Positions 38,175 through 44,798 of a stretch of 64,000 nucleotides of DNA are shown piece by piece. Origin of the DNA: Glo-17 sp964637835 (GTDB lineage: Bacteria > Krumholzibacteriota > Krumholzibacteriia > LZORAL124-64-63). The notes below the pieces were generated by a model, which worked only from the letters and a program-made list of their open reading frames with translations, was not told the DNA's origin and ran no database searches. The first letter of the stretch is position 1. Each line of letters opens with the position of its first letter. The translations under genes and the position numbers were made by a program. Location of the stretch: contig CAZWYF010000013.1 of the NCBI GenBank assembly GCA_964637835.1, forward strand, positions 1 to 64,000, in the 5' to 3' direction.

Positions 38175-39145
38175 CCGGCCGCCCTCCCGTGGGTCGCTTC
38201 GTTCCGGTCGTTTGTCGGTGTTTCGTGGGCGAACCGCTTGCGTGCGTTCCGCATGGGATCGAGGGCCGCCGCGTCGTTGACCACCGCCAGGTGGTCGGCC
38301 ACGAACCGCAGTGCCGTCGCCCGGTCCCAGGCGGCCAGACGTGCGAGGGTTTCGATGCTGGCCAGCAGTTGCTGGGCGGTGTTGTAGGCGGTGTCGGACG
38401 CCGGCAGCAGCGGGCCGACCTCGTCGACCAGCCAGGTCGCACAGCGACGGAGGCGTTTGGTCACGGTGCCCGGCGAGCGAACGCCCAGGGCGTCGGCCGC
38501 TTCCTTCACCGTCAGATCCACCTCGCGATAGCCGGTGTCGATGGGCACGGGACAGGCTCCTTTCGCGCCCCCCTCGTGGGGGGCGAAAACTTTTTCGGAT
38601 CCGTCCTGGGGGGCGAAAGCCTCATCGAGGGGGGCGAAAACCTCGCCGCTCTCGCGAAGGGGCGCGAAAACTGCTCGCTCCCCGGAGGCGTCCGTGCCGG
38701 CGATACTGGGGGTATGGTGAATGAGCCAATGGAACATCGTGACCGCCAGGCGAACCATGGGGGACGGTTCGCCGGCGGGTTGTGGGGTGTGTGGGGAGCG
38801 ACCGGCCGGGCCGGCGACGCAGGGGGAGGCGCCGCCGGCTTCGGTCCGGTCTGCACTGGGCTCGGGCAGGGGGGGACCCGAGCCGTCGTGGGAACAGTCC
38901 TGCAGATCACCCGTATCCGGGTCGAATGCTGCGCGGGGCATGGCCGCCCCGACCGCGGCGCCGCTGTCGTCGGCGACGCCGTCGGCCGTGGCCGGCGAAC
39001 AGGCCATCTGCCCGGCCTGGCCTGCCTGCCCTGCTTGCGAAAAGGCACCGCAGGGCCCGTCCGCCGAGCCCCGGCAGCATTCGGCCTCGAATTCTGCGCA
39101 CTGCAGGCAGGTGTCCGCCATGGCAATGGGGATCGGGGCGGTCAT
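38171..39145 (-). CDS. early HTH protein with FAP repeats and iteron-like DNA
   Basis: 324 residues. The N-terminus is Cys-rich (CLQCAEFEAECC), then Ala/Gly/Pro-rich. Residues 155-195 contain four Phe-Ala-Pro motifs. The C-terminal 120 residues carry a helix-turn-helix (LTVKEAADALGVRSPGTVTKRLRR) and a helical domain. The FAP motifs are encoded by repeated GGGGGGCGAAA-type elements. The second gene after the Cro-like regulator, with internal iterons, is where lambdoid phages place O. The sequence is not recognisably O. Confidence 0.5.
   Translation of the reverse strand: MTAPIPIAMADTCLQCAEFEAECCRGSADGPCGAFSQAGQAGQAGQMACSPATADGVADDSGAAVGAAMPRAAFDPDTGDLQDCSHDGSGPPLPEPSADRTEAGGASPCVAGPAGRSPHTPQPAGEPSPMVRLAVTMFHWLIHHTPSIAGTDASGERAVFAPLRESGEVFAPLDEAFAPQDGSEKVFAPHEGGAKGACPVPIDTGYREVDLTVKEAADALGVRSPGTVTKRLRRCATWLVDEVGPLLPASDTAYNTAQQLLASIETLARLAAWDRATALRFVADHLAVVNDAAALDPMRNARKRFAHETPTNDRNEATHGRAAG
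38561..38669. repeat. four iteron-like GGGGGGCGAAA elements
   Basis: Elements at 38578-38588, 38608-38618, 38629-38639 and 38659-38669 (the last GGGGCGCGAAA). The first forms an 8-bp palindrome with 38566-38573 (loop TCGT). Spacings of 30, 21 and 30 bases keep the reading frame. Confidence 0.6.
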
Positions 39146-39363
39146 CGGCTCGCGACCTCCACCGGTTCGAGCGTCACCGGGTCCAGCCCCAGGGTTTCCG
39201 CCAGCCGCACACGGGTGCGACGATGCAGCTTCCGCCGCCGGCCGGCGAGAATCGAGTACAACGTACCTTCTGACACACCAGAGTCGGCAGCCAGTTCCCG
39301 GCCCGTTCTCGCGTCGGCGTTGATCGCATCCTTGATTTTCTCCCGGACTTCAACGTTCGACAT
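39142..39363 (-). CDS. Cro-like HTH regulator, first gene of early operon
   Basis: 73 residues from the ATG at 39363, eight bases after AAAGGAG. XRE-type helix-turn-helix (GRELAADSGVSEGTLYSILAGRR) covering most of the protein. It diverges from the CI-like gene across a 125-bp control region and is the first gene behind the leftward promoter, the position of Cro. Overlaps the next gene by ATGA. Confidence 0.75.
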   Translation of the reverse strand: MSNVEVREKIKDAINADARTGRELAADSGVSEGTLYSILAGRRRKLHRRTRVRLAETLGLDPVTLEPVEVASR

Positions 39364-39427
39364 ACTGACGGCTCCTTTCGGTCTGCATACTGGCGGATGT
39401 CTTCGGTGCAGCGAATACTCGTGCGAA

Positions 39428-39456
39428 ACACTAATGCAGTACATCGAACAGGTCAA
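39428..39456 (-). promoter_or_regulatory. leftward early promoter
   Basis: On the minus strand TTGACC (39456-39451) and TAGTGT (39433-39428) are separated by 17 bases. It would drive the whole leftward early operon from the Cro-like gene. Confidence 0.55.
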
Positions 39457-39465
39457 GCAGAATTC

Positions 39466-39471
39466 TATAAT
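39466..39471 (+). promoter_or_regulatory. -10 element of repressor promoter
   Basis: A perfect TATAAT ends 17 bases before the CI-like ATG at 39489, so the transcript would begin within a few bases of the start codon. No -35 match is obvious, as in activator-dependent promoters such as lambda PRM. Confidence 0.5.
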
Positions 39472-39488
39472 TTTCTTTCGAGCTCAAC

Positions 39489-39959
39489 ATGTCCACACTC
39501 TGCGATAAGTTGCGGAAGCTTCGGAGCGATCGAGGCTACTCGGAAGTTGCCAGAAGCGTGGATCATTCGACGAACGCCATTCGCGACGTCGAGGCAGGCA
39601 GGACGTCCTCACCTTCCGTGTGGATGATCCGTGCATTGGCCGACTTGTACGGCGTTTCGATAGATTGGCTCACCGACGACAGCCAGGACTGGCCGCCGCC
39701 AAAGGCCGAGAGCGAGTCAATCGCCGACGTGGTCCGCGAATCGTTGGCGGCCGGCGGATACGGGGATCTGGATGAACGTGAACGAGACCTGATCCGCGAG
39801 TTCCGGTCGTTGCCGCCGCGCGAGCAGGATGTGGCCTTCGGCTACGTCATGGGCGTCGCGTCGTCGGCCCGGGCGAATCCCCCGGAGAGTAAATCCGGAG
39901 TTTCTCTGGGCGATCGGGTAGCCCGATCTCTCGGGCATAGGAAGCGAGAGAGCGGTTGA
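39489..39959 (+). CDS. CI-like lysogeny repressor
   Basis: 156 residues. N-terminal XRE helix-turn-helix (residues 5-60, SEVARSVDHSTNAIRDVEAG then LADLYGVSIDWL). The C-terminal part is acidic then basic with no S24 protease Ser/Lys dyad, so autocleavage is not expected, unlike lambda CI. No ribosome binding site precedes the ATG, suggesting leaderless translation. It diverges from the Cro-like gene, which identifies the lysogeny switch. Confidence 0.75.
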   Translation: MSTLCDKLRKLRSDRGYSEVARSVDHSTNAIRDVEAGRTSSPSVWMIRALADLYGVSIDWLTDDSQDWPPPKAESESIADVVRESLAAGGYGDLDERERDLIREFRSLPPREQDVAFGYVMGVASSARANPPESKSGVSLGDRVARSLGHRKRESG

Positions 39960-40065
39960 CCTCTTCGATATCCGCCTCCGGCAGTTGGGCCAGCCAATAC
40001 ACCGCCTCCCCCAGCAGGTCGGCACGGCGGACGGACGGCAACACAGAGCGGGCAGAACGCATCAT
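39847..40065 (-). CDS. possible small antisense gene overlapping repressor end
   Basis: 72 residues with ATGATG at 40065, preceded by AAGGGG. It runs against the repressor and overlaps its last 113 bases. The N-terminal half is a plausible helical protein (LLGEAVYWLAQLPEADIEEVN). The overlapped C-terminal half may be read only because of the opposite gene. Uncertain. Confidence 0.35.
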   Translation of the reverse strand: MMRSARSVLPSVRRADLLGEAVYWLAQLPEADIEEVNRSLASYAREIGLPDRPEKLRIYSPGDSPGPTTRRP

Positions 40066-40149
40066 ACGACCCCTTCACACGACAGGAGCACGAGTCGCTT
40101 TCCTATCGGAAAAGGGGTGTCGGAAGGTTATAGAGCGAAAGGGGTTGTC

Positions 40150-40509
40150 ATGTTCATGACGGAGTGCACCCACTGCGGCGAGCGTTTCGAGGTGCCCGAC
40201 AGCGTGGTCGGCGAGAAGACCGACTGCCCCGCCTGCAGCCACAACTTCTCGCAGGTGCCCTACCAGTACGAAGGGCAGCTCGGTCGCATCTCGAAGGCCT
40301 TTCGGCGTTGGGTGATCGGGCTGTTCGCCGTGCTGTTCACGATCGGCGCGTTCTACGAGGCGTCACAGACTGAGGGGGACGAGGCCCGGACCATCGCATG
40401 GGGCGTGGCCTTCGCCATGCTCCTGCAGTGCACCGTACTGATCGTGTTCGCCGACATGGCCGAGGACATCTCCGCCATCCGCCGCAAGCTGGAGGATCCC
40501 CGTAAATGA
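40150..40509 (+). CDS. Zn-ribbon two-span membrane protein
   Basis: 119 residues from ATG 40150 after AAAGGGG. An N-terminal zinc ribbon (CTHC and CPAC, residues 6-29) precedes two membrane segments (about 53-71 and 85-103). It heads a three-gene rightward group likely expressed in the lysogen, and may alter the cell envelope or block superinfection. Function inferred from place only. Confidence 0.65.
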   Translation: MFMTECTHCGERFEVPDSVVGEKTDCPACSHNFSQVPYQYEGQLGRISKAFRRWVIGLFAVLFTIGAFYEASQTEGDEARTIAWGVAFAMLLQCTVLIVFADMAEDISAIRRKLEDPRK

Positions 40510-40913
40510 CCTCCCGCACAGTCCGCCTGCGCAGTTTCGCGTTTCTCGCGGCCGCGTGCCTGGCCGTCGGCTGTGCCCGGGTGCCCTGCAGGGAGATCAC
40601 GGCCCGGGAGTTCCGGGTCCTCCGCATCGTCGACGGCGACACTTTCAAGGTCCGGTATGACGGCGACGTCACCAGCGTACGGCTTTATGGCGTGGACGCC
40701 CCGGAGCGGTCGGATCCCAACGGCCCGGCGGCCACCGAGGCCCTGCGGGAAATGATCGACCGGAAGACCGTTCGCCTGGTCTTCCCGGCCACGAGCAAGC
40801 GGGACAACTTCGGTCGGCTTCTCGCCCGCGTATTCGTGCACGGAACCGACGTCGGCCGCGAGCTACTCCGCCGCGGCCTGGCGGAACCTTACAGACTGAC
40901 ATGGGAGCAATGA
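40506..40913 (+). CDS. staphylococcal-nuclease-like lipoprotein
   Basis: 135 residues. Lipoprotein signal peptide with lipobox LAVGC (Cys23), then an SNase domain. The catalytic set is present: metal-binding IVDGDT (41-46) and Asp64, Arg59 and Glu67 in VRLYGVDAPE, and Arg104 in FGRLLARV. A DNA-degrading enzyme anchored outside the cytoplasm could destroy incoming phage or plasmid DNA, a plausible superinfection-exclusion function. It overlaps the preceding stop by ATGA. Confidence 0.85.
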   Translation: MTSRTVRLRSFAFLAAACLAVGCARVPCREITAREFRVLRIVDGDTFKVRYDGDVTSVRLYGVDAPERSDPNGPAATEALREMIDRKTVRLVFPATSKRDNFGRLLARVFVHGTDVGRELLRRGLAEPYRLTWEQ

Positions 40914-40914
40914 C

Positions 40915-41196
40915 ATGAAGAACAAGGGTGTTGCGTATCTTCTCTGGCTGCTGGGTATCTTCGGAGTGCTCGGTTTGCACCGTTTCTACCTTGGCAAGAT
41001 CGGAACTGGCCTGTTGTGGTTCCTGAGCTTAGGCCTGATGGGGCTTGGCTCGCTCATCGACCTGTTCACGCTCGGCGGCCAGGTGGAGCGGTACAACACG
41101 AAGCAGGAGCTCAAGGAGATGCGCGAGGTCACCAGCATGACCACGCGGGCCGTCCACGCCAACGCCATCGCCGACGCCAACCGCTCTTCACGATAA
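40915..41196 (+). CDS. TM2 domain membrane protein
   Basis: 93 residues with the TM2 pattern: a first helix (VAYLLWLLGIFGVLGLHRFYLG), the conserved RFYLGKIGTGLLW turn and a second helix (LSLGLMGLGSLIDLFTL). The C-terminal 40 residues are soluble and charged. Such proteins are common in prophages and bacteria, with unclear membrane roles. It is the last intact gene before the repeat junction. Confidence 0.85.
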   Translation: MKNKGVAYLLWLLGIFGVLGLHRFYLGKIGTGLLWFLSLGLMGLGSLIDLFTLGGQVERYNTKQELKEMREVTSMTTRAVHANAIADANRSSR

Positions 41197-41261
41197 CCCC
41201 CTGAAATCCCCCATAAGTGCATTGTTCGCGTCCGTTCGCGTCGGCCTGATCGAGGTCGACG

Positions 41262-41377
41262 CCCTCCAGGTCGGATACAGCCAGGGCGACGACTGGGCCA
41301 CCGTCGACGGCCGTGAGTCAGACGAGCTCACAGAGGTCATCGACAGTATCGACACGTCAGACCCGTCGCTGTTTTGA
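41262..41377 (+). pseudogene. truncated copy of the small duplicated gene at the repeat junction
   Basis: Codes in frame for the last 38 or so residues of the small family (LQVGYSQGDDWATVDG to the acidic end). The upstream bases are unrelated DNA but stay open for at least 30 codons, with LIEVDA before LQVGY where the intact copy has ARIDT. No start codon or ribosome binding site of quality precedes it. Confidence 0.75.
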
Positions 41378-41380
41378 CCC

Positions 41381-41411
41381 GCCCCGCCCCGGTGCAACTC
41401 CGGGGCGGGGC
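41381..41411 (+). terminator. GC hairpin, second copy
   Basis: Same as 2414-2444. Confidence 0.6.
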
Positions 41412-41458
41412 TATTACGGCCGTCGCGTGACGGCTAAAACAGGAGACAGGAGACAGCC

Positions 41459-41965
41459 ATGAGCAACGCCACGACGATTTACGCCCGTCTGGACCTGCAC
41501 ACGGGCCAGACGACGATCCTCCCCGGATGGCATGGGCCACTGGGGAGCCCTGAGGGCAGCCGTTACCACGTGACGCGCATCGACTGCGTTCCGGCGGGGA
41601 TGCCCGCTTCGGAGATCACCGGCCGCCTGGACGCCCTGGCCCTGCGGAACATCGGCAAAGCCGCCCCGCCGGCGGACCAAATGGACTGGGCGGACCTCGC
41701 AGATGTGGAGATCCCAGACGGGACCGATCCGGAGGCCACCGCGCGGATGTTCGGAATGGCCGATCTGCGTCGCGGCATGAAGATGGCGCCGATGGCGCCC
41801 TACCAACTGCGCAGAACGCGGAAGACCCTGAGTCTCACCCAGGGACAACTCGCCGAGGCGCTCGGCGTGACCTACGTATCGGTCGGCCGCTGGGAGCGGG
41901 GGGAGGTTGCAATCCCCGCGTGGCTGCCTCTCGCACTCCGAGGCCTCACCGGGGCGATGGATTGA
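41459..41965 (+). CDS. XRE-family protein, second copy
   Basis: Identical 168-residue copy of 2492-2998. Here it lies behind the truncated small gene instead of the intact promoter region, so its expression may differ. Confidence 0.75.
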   Translation: MSNATTIYARLDLHTGQTTILPGWHGPLGSPEGSRYHVTRIDCVPAGMPASEITGRLDALALRNIGKAAPPADQMDWADLADVEIPDGTDPEATARMFGMADLRRGMKMAPMAPYQLRRTRKTLSLTQGQLAEALGVTYVSVGRWERGEVAIPAWLPLALRGLTGAMD

Positions 41966-41974
41966 TTTCGAGCT

Positions 41975-41993
41975 TTTATGGCTTTGCCATAAA
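41975..41993. terminator. convergent-gene hairpin, second copy
   Basis: Same 8-bp stem as at 3008-3026. Confidence 0.55.
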
Positions 41994-42017
41994 TCCATGA
42001 AAAACGCTTCGGTTGAC

Positions 42018-42890
42018 CTACTGGCGGTTAACGCCCCTGGGGCGCATAGCCCGCGCGACCAGGCGGTCGCGCACTGCATCACCAGGTGATTGGGCAGCCG
42101 TCCCGAAGGCAGCAGATTTCCTGGCCTCCAGGTACCAGACCCCCTCCCTATCGATGCTCCGCACGCCCTGCCCATAGCCAGTCTTCAGCAGCTCATCCAG
42201 CAGGATGATGGGTTCCTGGCCCTGCTCTATGGCGGCGATGGCGTCCATGTCCAGACCCGCCAGCCGGATCATCGTGCCCCGCTCTTGAATCTTGCCCTCA
42301 GGGCGCAGTTCTTGGATCTTGCCGCGCTGGACAGTCCGCTTGACCTTGCCTGGATTACTACCGGGAACGTCCGCATGCAGCAGGGGCGGGTAACACCAGC
42401 TGCAATCGGGATTATGCTCCAGGTGCCCCAGCAGGGCTTCCGGCAGGCGGACATGGAATATGTGCGGGAACTCCACCAGCATGACCGCATCGAGCCCAGC
42501 TGCTACTGCTTGCTGAATACTGTATCTCTTGTACCGGTGAGAGGCGTACCAGGCATCCGCCTGACCAATCCAGTGATCGTTGCTGCATCTCACCTCATCC
42601 GCCATCGCGTGCAGGTCTCGCAGCGGGCCGAACGTCGGTTCCATGTGGCCGTGGCGCGTCTTGGGCATCTCCTTGAAATACGCACGGGCTGAGACATGCT
42701 TTCCGTCAAGCTGCAAATGGCGCAATACCTGCCGGCGCTGCTGGTCGCCGCCCAGACCACCCTTAGCGTGGTCGATCACGAGGATCCGATCGGGCGAGAC
42801 GCTCAGACGCCCGAGCAGGTCGATGAATTCGGCAGATGCGTCCTCGTCGAACACGTCGGCTGGCACCAGGATGGACAATTGATATTTCAT
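42018..42890 (-). CDS. hypothetical end-of-late-operon protein, second copy
   Basis: Identical to 3051-3923. Confidence 0.6.
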   Translation of the reverse strand: MKYQLSILVPADVFDEDASAEFIDLLGRLSVSPDRILVIDHAKGGLGGDQQRRQVLRHLQLDGKHVSARAYFKEMPKTRHGHMEPTFGPLRDLHAMADEVRCSNDHWIGQADAWYASHRYKRYSIQQAVAAGLDAVMLVEFPHIFHVRLPEALLGHLEHNPDCSWCYPPLLHADVPGSNPGKVKRTVQRGKIQELRPEGKIQERGTMIRLAGLDMDAIAAIEQGQEPIILLDELLKTGYGQGVRSIDREGVWYLEARKSAAFGTAAQSPGDAVRDRLVARAMRPRGVNRQ

Positions 42891-42898
42891 AATTGATC

Positions 42899-43915
42899 CT
42901 ATGGATAGGCGGCGGTGGTTACATCGGCCCAGTACTCATCCAGGGCAAATGATATTGGGTCTAACACGTGGCCCCTGGAATCCCACTTCATGGTTGCCCG
43001 GTACACCCGCAGATGGCCACATGACCAGCCATCCATATCGTCCCGCGTCTCTAGGTCCACCATAACATCGAATTCGTGGGCATTTGGGTCATCCGCCCAT
43101 GGCTCACTGTGGAGTAGGGATTTATAGATCGTGTCGCCATCTCGGTTAGTGAATCCACTGGCGAACTCGAACCACGTGCGATCATGGTCGATACGCCACA
43201 TGGGCGAGACAAGCACCCCCGTATTGGGGATGCCTGGCAGCGGCAGATATGGCACAGTTTTATCTAGCTGCAGCAGCGGTCTCCACCCTAGGAATAGATT
43301 GTCTTCATGCTCCGAGAGCCATGGGAAATACAGGGTCAGCGTGGTGCTGGTGTCTACCCCGTTGCCGTCCTCATCGTCACATGGATTGGCACTAATCGTC
43401 CGATGCCAGCCATCCGACTCATCGGCGGGCTTGCTCCAATTTTCGGTGAGGACGGCCCACCGCAGCGCAACGCCGCTCCCCCCGCCCACGAACCAGTATC
43501 GTTTCACGGGTTCGGACTGCTGATCGTAGATCGCGAACACGTGCACCGGCGTATCGGCCACCAGATCGTGGCTGCCGGCGGCGATCTCCACCAGGTTGGT
43601 GGCCGTCACGTGGCGGTGCGTCTGGTCGCTGCTCGGGCGGTCTTCGAGGGTGACGGCCGTATCGGGCAGTCCGGTGGTATTCGCGGCCCGGGCCTCCTTC
43701 ACCCAGTACCGCTCGTCGCTGTAGTCGCTCTCGGAGTCAGGCCCGGCCGTGACGATCCGCCCCACCCAGTGCTCGATGTACTGCTGCGGGCCCCGACGCA
43801 TGGGCCGTATCACCCGCTCGACCTGCTCGGCCAGGGTCTCCACGTGCCGGACGGCCGAGACGATCCGCGCCACACCGTTTCCGTCGAATCCGTACACGCC
43901 GGGGATCCCGCTCAT
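42899..43915 (-). CDS. putative tail-tip protein, second copy
   Basis: Identical to 3932-4948 (338 residues, ATGA-coupled). Confidence 0.6.
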   Translation of the reverse strand: MSGIPGVYGFDGNGVARIVSAVRHVETLAEQVERVIRPMRRGPQQYIEHWVGRIVTAGPDSESDYSDERYWVKEARAANTTGLPDTAVTLEDRPSSDQTHRHVTATNLVEIAAGSHDLVADTPVHVFAIYDQQSEPVKRYWFVGGGSGVALRWAVLTENWSKPADESDGWHRTISANPCDDEDGNGVDTSTTLTLYFPWLSEHEDNLFLGWRPLLQLDKTVPYLPLPGIPNTGVLVSPMWRIDHDRTWFEFASGFTNRDGDTIYKSLLHSEPWADDPNAHEFDVMVDLETRDDMDGWSCGHLRVYRATMKWDSRGHVLDPISFALDEYWADVTTAAYP

Positions 43916-44796
43916 TGCCCGATCCCCAATGCCGTCCAGTCTTTCGGTGGATACTGCACGAAGAGCAGGTACACCGGATCCGCGTCGCTGGCCAGGGGTG
44001 TTCCGTTGGCGGCCAGGAGCTTGGGCTGCTGCAGCGGGCGGCCCTCGGCGTCGACGAACTGGTGCACCTTCCCGGCATCGTCGAGATAGCGATATCCCTG
44101 GTTGAGCAACCGCAGCCGCCAGGCGTGCTCGTTGGTCACGCCGTCGGGCGTGTACACGCGAAACCGGATCTTGTAGGTTTTTCGCCAATAGCTGATCGAG
44201 GCATGGACCAGGTCGGCGGCGATGTCCAGCAGTCGGCCGCGGCCGGCCCCGTAACCCCAGAACGTCCCGGCATTGACGGTGTCCACATATTGGCTGACCT
44301 GGGCGTCGTCGTGGGCCGCCTCATTGCGTGCGATGGTCAACACCCGGTCGCCCTTCTCCACCGAGGGGGGCGGGTCGAGCGGTTCGCCGGCGGCCGTCTG
44401 GATGGGGTCGCCATTGGCGTCGACGTCGGTGGCCTCGGTCCACGAAGCCTTGGACCACTTCACGTCGGCCGGATGCGACAGCGGATCGTCCGCCGGCCAG
44501 CGGCCCAGCTCCAGGTTCGCTCCTCGCGGGGTATAGGTACACACCACGTTCCAGTAGCACGGCGAGACGCGGGAGGCGGACGGGTCGCCTGCCTCATACA
44601 CCGAGTTGGCCGGGTGGCTTTCTTGCCGCTGCGGGATCCGCAGGCCGGAGGCGGGGTCCTGGGCGGTGGCCACCTCGAAGGCGGTGGTGTCGATCGAGTC
44701 GGTGATCACCGAGAAGGTCCGGACGATGGAGCGGTTCTGCCCATCACCGGAGAGCGTTGTATCCCGCCAACCTTCTTTGACGCTCAGGATGCCCAT
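43912..44796 (-). CDS. tail structural protein, second copy
   Basis: Identical to 4945-5829. Confidence 0.6.
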   Translation of the reverse strand: MGILSVKEGWRDTTLSGDGQNRSIVRTFSVITDSIDTTAFEVATAQDPASGLRIPQRQESHPANSVYEAGDPSASRVSPCYWNVVCTYTPRGANLELGRWPADDPLSHPADVKWSKASWTEATDVDANGDPIQTAAGEPLDPPPSVEKGDRVLTIARNEAAHDDAQVSQYVDTVNAGTFWGYGAGRGRLLDIAADLVHASISYWRKTYKIRFRVYTPDGVTNEHAWRLRLLNQGYRYLDDAGKVHQFVDAEGRPLQQPKLLAANGTPLASDADPVYLLFVQYPPKDWTALGIGQ

Positions 44797-44798
44797 AC

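Noticed and set aside
41100..41300. Attachment site (hybrid attL/attR) between the two units, expected for a dilysogen
   Set aside because: The tRNA-His T-arm and acceptor sequence is absent here and no integrase follows the join, so a normal att-mediated tandem lysogen is not supported.
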